Assembly: GCA_002803225.1 (NCBI GenBank)
Contig: NXFV01000148.1
Span: forward strand, 1-64,000
From: Gamarada debralockiae
Taxonomy: Eukaryota > Ascomycota > Leotiomycetes > Helotiales > Hyphodiscaceae
Length of the DNA stretch: 64,000 nt
Reading direction: 5' to 3'
Shown: positions 11,030 through 22,982 of the stretch, piece after piece
Layout: every line of letters begins with the position of its first letter
Position numbering within the stretch: the stretch's first letter is position 1
Notes under the pieces: generated by a model
What the model was told of the DNA's origin: nothing
Seen by the model: the letters and a program-made list of their open reading frames with translations, nothing else
Databases searched by the model: none
Program-made: the position numbers and the translations under genes

Positions 11030-11280
11030 GACTCAGGGCGTGCTCAGGATGCTCAGGCCATGGCTCAGGATGGCTTAGGCTGTGCTCAGGCATACTCAGG
11101 CTCTGCTCAGGCATGCTCAGGCATGCTCAGGCTCTGCTCAGGTTCTGCTCAGGCTCTACTCAGGCTCTGCTCAGGCATGCTCAGGCTCTGATCAGGTACT
11201 TCACCCTGGGCTCAGGAATACTCACCCTGGGCTCAGGAATGCTCACCCTCAGCTCAGGTATGCTCACCCTCAGCTCGGGT
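11030..11280. repeat. tandem array of GCTCAGG-type units (right)
   Basis: About 22 units of GCTCAGG with spacers CTCT or CATG, then longer 20 bp units around CTCACCCTGGGCTCAGG. This is the inverted counterpart of the array at 3007-3212 and lies just inside the right end of the 8.4 kb insertion. GCTCACCCTC is also found near 2985 on the same strand, so the symmetry is imperfect. Confidence 0.85.
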
Positions 11281-11361
11281 TAAAGCAGCAGCAGCTCACG
11301 TCCAGAGACTAAAACGGAAGCGGCGGAGATGAGATTAGAGTTAAACTTTAGTGGTAGTTTA

Positions 11362-12220
11362 TGCCGAAGTTGCGAAGTTGATTATGGACCGAAGAGATAA
11401 GGATTATTTGAGTCTTGTATTAAGTCGACCGCGAGGTCTGAAGAGGCCTGAATTACATCTTCCATCTTGTGAGTTTCTCGAGCTACGAGGCATCGTATGC
11501 TAAGTTATTTCAGGGGTACCAGACTGGTGTACATCATATCCAACTCCACTCCTCTCAGATGCACACAATAAGGAGGTCTACCGGACGGCCGGGACAACTA
11601 TTCCAGAGTACACAATTGATAAGAGTTTGAGTGTATTAACGATCAAAGGTTTTGTAGTAGATACCATAAAAACTCTAAGTGGCGGCCTTCCCAACAAAGC
11701 ACTTCCTCCTCTCAACGGCTCCGTGATCCCCGCACAGTGGTGGAGCTTCTGCGAAAAAATTATGAGCGAATCATCAACAGATATTCGCATTCCCATCCAA
11801 GATCGGTCCATCGCACTCTCACGTACTGTGATTGCAGACCGCAATTTCGACGAGATCACCAAAACAGGAAGATCTACAGAAGCCTTTTATTCAGACTTGT
11901 CTAGTGTCAAATACAACGCACGGTACGGCACACCTGAAGCTCATCGAAGCCAAAATTGCCGAAGAACCGTTTTTCGCACAGCCTTTGGACGGCAACTCAT
12001 AGTTTCCAACACAGGCTATATTGCACTAGGTCCAGCAGATGCGAGGGGAGGAGATATCATATGTGTTCTATTTGGAGTTCGAGTGCCACTTGTGCTGAGG
12101 AAAGTAGATGATCACTGTGTGATTATTGGGGATTGTTATGTTGATGGAATTATGGATGGGGAGCTTGTTGAAGGGATGGAAAGTGGAAAGTACAAAGTGG
12201 AGACGTTAAACGTTCAATGA
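11362..12220 (+). pseudogene. HET-domain protein, 3' part of the split gene
   Basis: Continuation of the HET gene begun at 1932. Reading on from the right-hand direct repeat gives YAEVAKLIMDRRDKDYLSL. A 45 bp intron follows (11468-11512, GTGAGT to TTTCAG), and splicing creates the family hallmark LPSWVPDW. The rest matches HET C-termini: EVYRTAGTTIPEY, VLTIKGFVVDTI, LIVSNTGYIALGPADARGGD and CVLFGVRVPLVLR, then DCYVDGIMDGELVEG. Lengths of 974, 106 and 708 nt sum to 596 codons without a stop. The intact frame argues that the interruption is recent. Translation from an internal ATG could give a C-terminal fragment, but nothing suggests it is functional. Confidence 0.82.
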
Positions 12221-13105
12221 TACCCAGAAAACAAATAGTAGCCGCCCCTATCACTGAAGATTGGACCTCCTTGATGAACAACTCCGCTCAGTTCCTGGGC
12301 GTTTCTCATCCTTTGTGAGTCTCCACTACCCTGTTGGTTCAAGCAATTTCAGGGATTTATACTAACCTTTGCATAGCATCTACCTCAACTACGTTGTGTT
12401 GCCAACCCAAAAATCCAATTGCCTCATACGGAGCGGCTAGCAGTGCGGCCCTTAATCCGGATCAGGTCTTCCAGAAGCTTGTTCCAGGTAGATTCAAGCT
12501 TTGGGCTTAATCAATCAATCACACTTCGTAAACAGTTCTGAGACAGGTGTGTCGGTGGATGCTGGGTTGTCATTTGCTCATTTCGGTTATTGACTAGGTT
12601 TGCTTAGAGGCTTGCATGCTAGACACTGATGCGTATCTCGGGATAGAATTCAATTGCTCATATTGAATTGGCGAATTAGAAAGCAGATAGAGAAATCGGA
12701 AGTGATTGCTATCCATGCATGAATTTCAAATTGCCGAATACTTGAAGGGATATAGATTTAGCAGTGACTTGCCTCTCGCATCAAGTCTGCTCTCATAAAA
12801 GAAATAAACAGCTTCCAACATTCGTTGACGTGAAGCACTTGAATTGCTCCGTAGGAAGAAGCGGTTATATGGTTAAGGTGACGAACTCGCTCAAGGGGCC
12901 TTCTCACTTGGTGTAATATGAGCCTAGACCCTAAAGGGATAGTCTAGGTTACAGGGACCTTGAAGATCCTGAAGGGTTCAGAAATGCTTGCGCACAGTCA
13001 GCTGTACAGTCAGGAACAGTCAGCAGTACAGTTAGCAGTTAGTACAGCTAGCATGTGAAGATAGTAGCTGGAAGTGAAGCGTAAGTATAGCATGCGAACC
13101 CTACT
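12221..13105. other. intergenic, with decayed repeat
   Basis: No convincing gene. From about 12905 the strand carries a CTAGACC-CTAAAGGG-TAGTCTAGG block. In reverse orientation it resembles the repeat blocks at 34575-34760 and 59625-59830. Runs of CAGTCAGCAGTACAGT follow. Confidence 0.4.
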
Positions 13106-13260
13106 TGTGGAAAGGCAAGCTTGAGTTTATCATTTAGAGAATACGAATACTCGAGAACCCTACTATCAATACAACAACTTCTTCTTCTTTCACTGAACTG
13201 CTGCTTCTCTGATATACTGTGACCCCTCCTGTTACCCTCCAGCCACCTGTGGCTGTTACA
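13106..13260 (+). repeat. LTR-like repeat copy 1
   Basis: Shares GGCAAGCTTGAGTTT, CTTCTCTGATATACTGTG, CCTCCTGTTACCCTCC and a GCTGTTACA end with copies at 34398-34565, 59304-59480 (reverse) and 60511-60890 (reverse). TG...CA ends suggest a solo LTR. Confidence 0.6.
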
Positions 13261-13532
13261 CTCGGCGTTTACTTCGATGATTTCTTATGGCATACAAGGC
13301 GTGGAAGTAATTGGTTGAATTATACGGCTCTTATATATCTACCAATCAGTACGAGGATCGGCGGAGTGAGCCACGTGATGTAGGCCAGAGTTTAGCCTAG
13401 AGGTGGGGCCTAAGGTGGGGTACAAAAGATAACGACGTCCTACCCAAGAGCGATCTTCTCTCCGTCTTATGAGCATGCAGCTCCTCATCTAATCGTCTAT
13501 TGTGTTTCAAGATTAAAGCAGCTCAACCCAAT

Positions 13533-15503
13533 ATGTCGACCCCAGCTCCTTACGCAACACTCCCCTCTCACACATTCGACGAGCTACCTGGTTCACTGCC
13601 GCTGGACCTGGTACCACAAGACGTAGACCTTGCTCAATTTCCACTTCTGGCCAAAGAAGCTTTAGAAAACTTAGGAGCAGCACCACTCAATTCCGATGCG
13701 CTTTGGAGAGACTTCTTTGCTATCACAGGGCGTGTCCGCACCTTCAGCGGTTCTCAGTCCATTGTGGAACAATGGGCATCCTACACGACTCATCGCCAGC
13801 CAGGAGATTTCCAGATGAACGAAGCAAGGGTATCGAGACTTACCCCAACTACCTCATGGATTGATGTGACATTTACGTTTGTGATAGAGCAGGAGGGCGG
13901 GTTGGTGGGGAATTGTTTTGGGATCGTGAGTTTTGTACCATGCCAGTGTGAGGGGAAAGATGGGCAGGGGTGGAAAGTGTGGATGTTGCGGACTATGTTG
14001 GAGAATTTTGAGGGGTGCGGACATCCTGATGATCCGTCTCCAATCTTCGCATCCCCTCTTCCATTAACGAATCCCAGCCCCAGCTCTAGTACGGGGGAGA
14101 ATGCTTTCGATGTCGTGATCATCGGTGCAGGGCAAAACGGATTGTCGTTAGCGGGAAGACTTGGTGCATTGGGAATCAAGTACTTGTTGTTGGAGAAAGA
14201 GGGAGAGATTGGGTATTCCTGGACTGGAAAGTATGATTCTGTGCGCCAGCATACTGTTAAGGAGATGAATAATCTGCCGTTTGAGAGAACGTATCGTGCG
14301 GATGATCCGATCCTTTTACCAGCTGTGACTGTGGCGGAGGGGTTTAAGGATTATGTTGAGAGGTACAAGATCAATGTGTGGTTGGCATCTGAGACGAACA
14401 AGTGCACTAGGAGGAAAGACGGTGGGTGGAATTTAAGTGTGCGTGTTGGGAATGGGGATTTGCTGGTGGTAAATGCGGCGCATTTGGTCCTTTCGATGGG
14501 CGGAGGTGTTTCTGTCCCTAACCCTCCGCATATTCCAGGTATAGGGACCTTCAAAGGAGATGTACTGCATATTGGGAAGTACAAGAACAGTCACCCGTGG
14601 AAGGGCAAGAAAGGGATTGTCATTGGTTCAGCAACAACCGCACATGATGTTGCGCAGGATATGCTTGATGCAGGGCTACTTTCAGTCACGATGGTGCAGA
14701 GGGAAAAGACACCGGTCTATCCAGTTGAGTGGATTGTTCATGGGCAATCCAGTAAGTACTACTCCGCTCTTATTCTATCTTTACCGCGTAACTGAGGGAG
14801 ATGGAATATCATGGCTTACATGATGGGTCAGTGATTTATAATACAGACATACCACCACCGATGGCAGATCGTCTAGTCAGCCTAATACCTCTGAAAATTG
14901 AACACGAAATTATGAAGATAAATCTCGGGGGTCTGGCGGCCGCCGAGTCAGCCCGGTTTGACGCTCTTGAGAAAGCTGGATTTCGTGTCGATAGAGATGC
15001 TGTACTGACGGATTTGATTCTCTTACGAGGAGGGGGCTATTATATCGATGTCGGGACGTCTAAGCGGATTGCAGATGGAGATATCAAGGTCAAGTCCGGT
15101 TTCAGAATTGAGCGATTCACGGAGAAGGGGTTAGTATTCGAGGATGGAGAGGAAGTAGATGCGGATGTGGTAGTGTTTGCGACTGGATATCAAAGGGATG
15201 CGAGACTTCAGGCGGCTAGTATTGTTGGGGATGAGGTTGCGGGATCTTTGCCCCATTTTAGAGGATTAGGTCTGGATGGGGAGATAAGAGGGATTATGAG
15301 ACCTTCTGGTGAGTTCAGAATCCAATAATTCGGTGATAAATGGAGGAAGGGCTAACTTTTGCACAGACGAGGGTTTGTGGTTGATGCGTGGTGCCGTGAA
15401 CGATGCTAGATTCCAATCGAGATTCGTTGCGCTGCAGATCCAGGCTGAGTTGCTGGGAAAGCCGTTTCCGGATTGTCAGTGGGGGGGAAATAAAAGGAGG
15501 TAA
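13533..15503 (+). CDS. flavin-dependent monooxygenase (FMO/YUCCA-like)
   Basis: Three exons: 13533-14751, 14847-15308 and 15367-15503. The N-terminal 190 residues resemble a SnoaL/NTF2-like module. Then comes an FAD site VVIIGAGQNGLSLAGRLG (about residue 192), the DSVRQHTVKEMNNLPF block, an NADPH-type site GIVIGSATTAHDVAQD and the late VVVFATGYQ motif. These enzymes hydroxylate small organic substrates with FAD, NADPH and O2 in the cytosol. The second intron (GTGAGT to GCACAG) is clear. The first is less so: GTAAGT to TACAG keeps frame at 95 bp but removes codons that look family-like, so a small lesion there is possible. It is tail to tail with the beta-glucosidase. CACGTG at about 13372 lies upstream. 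Confidence 0.82.
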
Positions 15504-15703
15504 TGAAGTCAGGACGAAGCTATGAGTTATGTTTTGGGAGAGTTTTATTCACCAAGTATGCCTCGGCGGTTATGAGGAGGCCCTATAAGCCTATTTCAGC
15601 TCGGTATAAACTGGGTATTTGTCCTGGTATCAAGACTAAGATGAGATACATGGAGGTGTAGTGTAAAGGAGAGTTTTAGCAGAAATGCATGGTATTCTTC
15701 CCA

Positions 15704-18297
15704 TCACAACAACTTTACTTTCTTCGCTTCTTTCAAGTCACTGGAGCTAAAGCCTACGCTTACCCCAATATCACCCTTCGGAATCCTCCAGTTCTGCGCC
15801 ACGACATCCCAAAAACTGACATCTCTTCTCACCAACTGGAACTCCACCTCCTTAATTTCTCCCGGATCCAGAAGCACTTTCTCAAACCCGCGCAAGACCT
15901 TAACCGGCGTACCAGTCGGCGTGGAGTTCTGCGGCAGCGAAACATAAAGCTGGACAACAGCCGCCCCCGCCACATTTCCAGTGTTGGAGACAGCTGTCGA
16001 AGCATTGAGAAGGGGCGTGAAGAGGTCCACATTTCCACCAGGTGCTATTGGAGATGAGGGTCTAGGGAGGGGTGAAAGGTTGTTTGAGCTGGGAAGGTGA
16101 GTGATGGTGAGTGGCGAAGAGAGAGAGAATGTTGTGTAGCTAAGCCCGTACCCAAATTCGTACAAAGGTGTGATATTCAACGCATCGAAATGGCGGTAAT
16201 CAATCATCAGTCCCTCGGTAAAATTCGATTGCCAGGCATTTGTGTCCGTCACATCTGTGAGGTTCACGATCGGGATATCGTAGTCTGCTTCATCGGCGGG
16301 GATGGTGTATGGCAGCTTCCCGGATGGATTTACGTCACCCCATAAGATGTCCACAATTGCGTTCCCGCTTTCTTCGCCTGGGTAATGGGCAGCGAGGATA
16401 GCCGTCACATTTGGGTTCGTAGCCCAAGGCATGGTATTTATACCTGCCGAGTGCGTGATGACGATGGTATTTGGACAGCGTGCTGCGATATTGTTGACTA
16501 CTAGTGCAGAATCCCAGTCTGCTTCAAAGGACAAACGATCATACCCTTCTTGCGAGAAGGTCTTGAGGAACACCAAACAAACTTCCGGGGTCGGGTAGAT
16601 GCTTCTGAAGTCATGTGCAGCGATGATTGTGTTCGAGGTGAGGTATTGCACTCGTGCTCCACTGAGCGCGGCGCGAGCTTTGATAGCCTCGAGAGGAGAA
16701 ATGAGGGCCGTGTGCCGTCCTGAGCCGGAACCGCCCCCGACGTCGAGTGTACCGAACTCGAAGCCTGTTTGGGCTTCAGGGTCGGGCCATGTGAGGCCAT
16801 CAGTATGATCTGGGGCGTCGTTTCCAAAGACTCCGATGTCCATAGGAGCCTTGAGGGGAAGTATGGAGTTGGTATTTTTGAGAAGCACAGTACCGGCTGC
16901 GCCGAGGGCGCGGATAAAGGCAGAGTGATTGCCGCGAACGTTACGAGCGGGTACTTCGTTCGGAAGTGAAATGCCGTAGGTGGTGGCGAGGACGAAATAG
17001 GCTGATGGATCAACGGTCGGGTAGTCTTTGTCTTGTCCCAAGAGAAAGTACGGGGTCATGATTCGTCGAATCATATCGTCTAGTCTCTCCATCGAGACGC
17101 TGCCGTTGGTTACTGCTTCTGTAACATTTCTTCCAAAATAACTTTCTCCAGTTGCAATATTGTTAGCATCTAAAGATCCAGGCATGTCCATATCCAGTCC
17201 CGCGTTGATGGATTTGACCCCGGAATGTGTGGCAAAGAAGTCACTCATGACATAGCCCTCAAACCCGAGCTCATTTTTCAGAATCCCGGTCAACAGCTCG
17301 GAGTTCTCACAAGAATATGTTTCATTGACTCGATTGTACGCGCACATCACAGATGTGGTGCCAGCTTTGACTGCGTCGGCAAATGGCCAGAGGTAAAGCT
17401 CGTGTAAAGTTCGGTCATCGATGTTCGAGGAGATTGCCTCAATGTTGGCCCCATCAGGGAGAAGGGTGTTGCTTCTTTGAGTCTCTTGCTCGTTTCCGAT
17501 GAAGTGCTTCGAACATGACTGTACGCCCGCGTCTTGAATACCGTGGATGGTGAAGTTCATTGCGATTCCGGTGAGGTATGGGTCAGGGGAGAAACTTTCC
17601 CAGTTGCGACCTCCAAGGGGATGGCGACCAAGTGGCCCGGCAACAGGTCTTCCAAATAATTAATCACCATTACAACTCTCAAGACACTTAAAAATATTCT
17701 TTGAACGTACCCCAAGCCCACATGTGTCCCTTTCGCCTTGAATTCTGCTCCCAAGAGCAACCCGCGCCGGTACATGAGACCTCGATCCCAGCTAGCTGCT
17801 GCGGTCATACCAACCGGGAAGACACTGACTAGATCGTATCTGTTGACTGCAGTAGGGCCGTCTGAAATGCAAAGTCCAGGAAAGTCTAGCCTCTCGATTG
17901 GTGCGATGTTGCCGACACATGCTCCTGCAAGAGAACTGCCGGTGACCATGCTGGCTTTTTCCGTGAGGTTAAGCTGAGCTACAAACACTGAGGCTTTTTG
18001 AATTGCGACTTCCCAGTCTCCAGGTCCAGCTTCATTTCAATAGAAAATTTTAGTTAGCAAATTTCGAATAATTGAAATGCTCGTCGAAACGTCCTAGTTG
18101 GCCGAGAAAAGGAATTGCTCACTTGGAAGGGACGCATTGCTACTACGCTCGTTCCTTTGAGCAAAGATTACCCGAAAGAGATTTACAAAAAAAACTGCCC
18201 TGAACAAAGAACCAAAAGCTGGAAATGGGTACATGGTATAAGCTGTAGCCAAGCTTTGTGATGAGAGGACGGAAGTGGAATTCAAAAACATCTTCAT
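15704..18297 (-). CDS. secreted GH3 beta-glucosidase
   Basis: Three exons on the minus strand: 18297-18123, 18029-17711 and 17648-15704, with introns of 93 bp (branch GCTAAC) and 62 bp. The product is about 812 residues, normal for GH3. The order fits the family: TGPGDWEVAIQKAS, AQLNLTEKASMVTG, FPGLCISDGP, CSKHFIGNEQETQR, the nucleophile region YVMSDFFATHSG (Asp), AGLDMDMPG, and a C-terminal fibronectin-III-like domain. It hydrolyses cellobiose and other beta-glucosides outside the cell. A hydrophobic stretch near LFRAVFFVNLFRVIFA is probably the signal peptide; a later ATG at 18234 would put it at the N-terminus, so the start is uncertain. Confidence 0.9.
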
Positions 18298-18312
18298 CTT
18301 GTCACTCGGCAC

Positions 18313-19674
18313 TCCCGACTATTTGTAGAAATCGACCTCGCTCTATCTCAACCCGAGAATGAGAAGCCTTGATAGCGGGGTAATGAACAAGATTAAGAGA
18401 AGAAACCGAGTTCAGTCTTGACTTGGTTGAGTCCATTACCCGAGCAGAGGGAATTGTGGGTTAGATCCTTTCCCTAGCTTCCTCTGGCCCGAATAGTTCC
18501 AAGGCCATTAGTAACCTGTACTTTGTGAAGGGCCGATTGAAAGAAGAAGTTGATCACTTATATGGCGAAGCACTGGCTCGTTTAAGGTTGGTAACTAGAC
18601 TTCTCATGCACAATGGCTGTCTTACGATAAACGAGTTCGTATTCGGTCTCAGAGACGTATTCGTCTAAGTATTCGCATTCATATTACAAGTACCCCCTTT
18701 AATAACATCATGCAGAGGCACATTACACAACTGACCGTTTTACCAATGGAACTAGATATATGGGAAATTTTCTTACATTATTGTTGGCACATAGTTATTA
18801 CTTACCTGCAGCAATCGGGAACCCCTTCATCTCGATCACGAACTCGCGTCCGGTTTTGGATTCGTCGTACTCCGGGAATTCTTTCGTCTTCGTGTGTGGC
18901 TGATCGGAAGTCTCGCCGCGGATTCTGGCAGATTTGCACCGCGCACATCGTTCTTGATCGGAAGCTTCTTCTCAGATATCTTCTCTTCTGTGTTATTTGA
19001 AGAGTAATGCATGATGTGTGGGGGTGTGACGATGCACTGGCTTCTTCAATCCCCAGGCCAGAATATCAACATATATTTATCGAATGATGCTTTTCCCCTC
19101 TATTGTCGAAAACTGTCCAGAAGTCTGAGCCACTAATACCTCTCTACGGACTTTTCCCGATGGAAGGTTGTTGGTGGAGCAGGAACTCGTATAGCGAACA
19201 GAAGAATAAACAAGCTAATTGTTCTAGGTAGAAGAAAGAGGCTCTTTGTGTAGTGGATCCAAAGGCTTTCTGTTTAGGAAAGGGGGTTGTTGTTGGATCG
19301 TTGGTAGAAGAAATGGGCTTTGCTATCTCATTCTTCTCCAATCTTCAACTTAAGACCTGAAAGCAGTAGTAACGATTGCTCCCTGCGACGTATTTGGTGG
19401 ATACGTCCAAGCATATAGAGTTGATGATCAAGAAGTTTCTGAGTTCATTGCTAAGTTTCACCAGTCAAACACATGACCAATCAACCCCCTGGCGACGACC
19501 CTCACAAGCACGCCCCCTGGTGTCACACCTCCATCGAAGGCTCCCTCAACTTCTCAACTATCTTATCTCGTCAAACTATGCTTCTTCTTTGGAAACTATT
19601 TTCTTCAAAGCTAACAAATAAATGGCAACGACAGACTCGACTGTTTTTATCAAGGTTAGCCTGAATGATCTTTC
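18313..19674. other. intergenic; possible orphan exon
   Basis: Mostly unfeatured. On the minus strand about 18806-19000 one frame reads TKTKEFPEYDESKTGREFVI followed by EMKGFPIAAG and a good GTAAGT donor, so an exon of an unknown gene may lie here. I could not extend it. The 3' remains of the methyltransferase copy may reach down to about 19400. Confidence 0.3.
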
Positions 19675-20772
19675 CTAAGCTGGAGGTAGAATAGTCGACG
19701 GAAATGAACGTGTTCTTTTGTACACACTAGAGTTGAGATACCAATCACATGCAACATCCCTCGTTTTCTCAGTCATATCTTGAGTTCCCAAACTGTCCGT
19801 CAAATACATCCCGGCATCTGTCATTCCCCAACCTTTACAAAGCTTTTGAACGGTGTGAAACATCTCGAGATCAAAGACGTTGAGTCGGCAAAAGTCAAGT
19901 GTATCCAGGCAGGTTTGATCTGCGAGAGAGTTGAAAGGACTGGTGTGTAGTTTCATTAAATCCCATTCTTCCCACAAAATGCAACCTCTTGGTCCTGCTC
20001 ATAGTTAATTAGCCTCACGTTTGGTGGCGATTTCCTTCTTTCTCTCAAGCTAATCGTCTCGAATGAAGAAAATGGGGTCTACACTAAGAAGTTGGAGGAT
20101 ATTCTCGACTGCCATAGCAACATCGCGTTTCTTCAGTGCAACCATTAGGAACCTGACATGTAAATATTTCTCTGGGAAAGATCGTAGTAGGTCATGCTCT
20201 ACGAAGGTCGTATTACTGGGATAGGAGGTCGGTATTCGCGAGAGTGTCATATCGAATTCCGTATATTGCCGTGGGACTCCATCTTTAGATAGCTCTTGGG
20301 AGAGTTTTAGGAGCCAAATACTAGAATCGTTATAGATGAGCGTGGATCTTGGAAGAGAAGAGAATGCAAAGTATGAAGAAGCAAAAGAACAGGTGATGAA
20401 AGATAAAGGAAGAGAACGAGACAATGAAAAGAGTACTGAAGTAACAAAGGGGCAAAAGGCGAAGGAAATAAATGACATGAAATGAAATCCCAGGAATAAA
20501 AGAAAAAAAAAAAATGAAGATAGAAATTGGTGAATCCAATGCCGGTAGCTAAGTCGGCGATGTTCTTCACTCCTGCGAGGGGCCCAGGTGTTCAGGATAT
20601 TGATAAATTTATGCTGAGGGTCAAGTCTAGGATGCAAATTAGGTCTCTTTCTCAGATATTTTTCCTAACAAATTTTCGTGGACTGACGTCTCGAGGGTAA
20701 GAGGACGTGGACAGACCTTTGAGCTTCCTCGGTGTAAGTTTTCAGCACGTAATCCGATTCAAATTTGGCCAT
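19675..20772 (-). pseudogene. SAM-dependent methyltransferase copy A (decayed)
   Basis: Reading the minus strand: MAKFESDYVLKTYTEEAQRS (ATG 20772), RLDPQHKFI and VKNIADLATGIGF (SAM-binding motif I). A T/A-rich intron follows, then SSIWLLKLSQELSKDGVPRQ, TFVEHDLLRSFPEKYL, AVENILQLL, and after a further intron GCILWEEWDLMKL and a C-terminal helix region. This is the fungal methyltransferase family with (I)ADVGTGTG and LQWEE motifs, often found in secondary-metabolite loci. A one-base shift separates QHKFINILNT from GVKNIADLATG, so the copy is probably dead unless an unseen splice repairs it. Confidence 0.65.
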
Positions 20773-20905
20773 TTTCTGTAAATTTGCAAAGTTCCGACGG
20801 ATACGAAAACTTCAAAGCTTCTGTAGTAGCTCAAACTTAGACGTGGATAGTGACGAAAATCCATTAGGCTTGGGTCTTGTGATGCGACTCTGTACAACAA
20901 TCTCA

Positions 20906-21001
20906 GAGGACATTGAGGGTACAGATATAGGATCGACACACTTTGACCTTCCTTGGCGCCTTCTTTATCCTTGAACGCGAAGTTGATTCAAATTTTGTCA
21001 T
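20906..21001 (-). pseudogene. orphan N-terminal methyltransferase fragment
   Basis: ATG at 21001 gives MTKFESTSRSRIKKAPRKVK and stops after about 32 codons. It parallels the starts MAKFESDY (20772) and MSRFESSY (22982) of the two larger copies. It is followed within 230 bp by the next start, so it is a truncated tandem copy of the 5' end. Confidence 0.5.
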
Positions 21002-21879
21002 TTCCCGAACGCTTCCAACGACCATAGACTGAAAATGAATAAATAATCCTAATGAAGGGAAAGTCGGGATATTTGAAAGAGACAGAGGCCAGAGCCCTGC
21101 TAACAAGCCATAGATACGACTCATCCGAAGAACTAACACGTCTACAGAGACCACTTTTCACTACTAATTAAGCGAGTCAGAGCTAGAATTAGATTATAGG
21201 AGATGATAATTCTGGTTGAGCATTTAATTTGGTAAGAGACCTATTTGAGTCTATACAACAGTGCACGAGGCCGAGTCTAAATCAGCCAAAGAAGGGGTCG
21301 GACATCGAACTCGCCTGCCTTAGTTTGCTGTATCAGTAAACATAAATACTGTACGAGTAAACATAGAGCAGGAAATGCCATTAATATCTCGCACTCGGAC
21401 GCGGAAAAAATCTAACGCCAGAGCTTGGATCGACTAAAGTAGTGCTTCGTCTACCAACTGCCGACGAATTAGCTAGAGCAGAGATTGGTTATATTGATTA
21501 GAGAATAGAAGTATCTTGCTCTGAAATCATGTTTTTGTTTCGAAGGGTCCTACCCACCGGTAAACACATTTTGAATGCGCCCTCAAGCGGCTCCTGTCCC
21601 TAAGTGCCGAACGACGAAGCTTTCTACTCTTCTTCTAAGACATACTATAAAAGATTCATCGCTGAGTTCGTTGAGTTGCTCTCACGGCTGAGTCAAAATT
21701 TCCTCCCTAAAATCCCTCACAATAGTAACCCCAGAGAGGTTCACACCTCCCTCGCAGATCTTTTATAACTTCTCAATCAACTTCTTCCCTACTGCTTAGT
21801 CTTATCTTTACTTTCCATCTTTCCCAGGGTCATCAAGTAGATGGGCCGCATAACTTTGACTATGGAAGCATTGACATCA

Positions 21880-22982
21880 ACGTTGCTCAACAAAAGAAGC
21901 TTCCTACCCTTCTCTACAGCTTTTGGCTGGAGGTTTTTTCTTTAGAGCAGGATCTGAAGCCAAAACCTGTCATTCTTGGAAACAAAACGAAATAAACGCC
22001 AAACCAGAAACGTACCCCCATCCAGATGCCAGAGACATCCAATATCTCTCGTTTTCACTTTCTCCTGTGTCCCAAGGCCATCCGTTGCAAACGCCTCGAC
22101 TTGCATCCCAAGATCTACACTGTTTTAGATTGTGTACGGAATTTTTATTATCAAGACCGACGACCTTGCCGACTTGTAGGATGTTTTCGCAGGTTTTGAC
22201 AACAAGATCATTTGATGGGGTACCGCGCATAGTTGTGATATCGTATTCGTCCCAGAACAGAGAGCTTTCTGGTTCTGCTCATTCTTAGTCAAATTTTAAC
22301 TATCCTATTTGTATTAACAAAATTAAATTTAGTTGCAAAAGAAATGCCAGTAGAGAGAACGGAAGTAAAACGGGAACTAAAAGGAGCGCAATACATATTA
22401 TGGAGCCTAAAAACATTTTCCGCAGCCCCTGGTGCATGTAATGCTTCTTTAGACCTCCAAAAGTAGCATTGCACCACATCAGAAACACCGAGGTGCTGCT
22501 TTGGGAATGTCTCTAGTATTTTATGCTGTACGAAGCGTATACTGGGGTGAGAATTGGGTGTTTCGTCGAGCGTGACGACGAAGCCTGTCTATTGTCTTGC
22601 CACTCTATCTTTTGATAACTCCTCGAAGAGTCCTTGGAGCTAGATCCTAAAGTTGAAGGGGCTAACTGGGAATAAATCAGAGGAAGAGAAGGGCATGAAT
22701 GAGGTCTGAAGGGAGGCGAGGAGATCAGCCGAGATGCCAGGGATACGCGAACCCAGTGCCAGTAGCTACATCCGCGGTGTTCTTCAGACCTTCGAGAGGA
22801 ATAGAGGGTGGATGTATTCGCGATTAATGGCAGTGCTGAGGAATTTGTGCTGTCTGTCCAGTCTGTGCTGGCTTCAGTTGACTGGGGTGTTTCCGTGGGG
22901 ATACGGCGAACCTCTGTCGTTCTTCTTGGATCTCTTTGTCATTTTCGCCTTTGAAGGTGTATGATGATTCAAATCTTGACAT
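21880..22982 (-). pseudogene. SAM-dependent methyltransferase copy B (decayed)
   Basis: ATG 22982 begins MSRFESSYTFKGENDKEIQE. A frame-shifted segment gives LDRQHKFLSTAINREYIHP, then IPLEGLKNTADVATGTGFAY (SAM motif I). Next come ELSKDRVARQ, a stop, TGFVVTLDETPNSHPS, FVQHKILETFPKQHL and AAENVFRL. After an intron ending in GAG it reads ESSLFWDEYDITTM. The order and intron sites are those of copy A. At least one frameshift before motif I and one in-frame stop make it a pseudogene. The DNA between 21002 and 21880 shows nothing. Confidence 0.65.

Larger units (their letters stand above)
2906..11350. mobile_element. 8.4 kb insertion with inverted ends, inside a HET gene
   Basis: The segment separates two in-frame halves of one HET gene. 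Both junctions carry GTGGTAGTTTA (2895-2905 and 11351-11361), which looks like a target-site duplication. A 15 bp sequence, AGTTTAACTCTAATC, lies at 2900-2914 and inverted at 11333-11347. Further inward each end has an array of CCTGAGC-type repeats in opposite orientation. The TIR and the direct repeat overlap by a few bases, so exact ends are uncertain. No transposase clearly belonging to this element is visible; the MULE inside has its own ends. Contents: an intact HET gene, the nested MULE/pogo unit and a decayed mitochondrial carrier copy. The most likely class is a large non-autonomous TIR element that captured genes. Confidence 0.75.

Noticed and set aside
10808..11312. Open reading frames across the right array
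   Set aside because: Same cause: repeat-driven open frames rich in CSG/AQ repeats.
2906..11350. Starship (tyrosine-recombinase giant element)
   Set aside because: Too small, no DUF3435 captain gene at an end, and it has inverted ends plus a longer direct repeat.
20050..20570. Phe/Ser-rich hydrophobic ORFs on the minus strand
   Set aside because: They come from an A/T-rich intron of the methyltransferase copy read in wrong frames.
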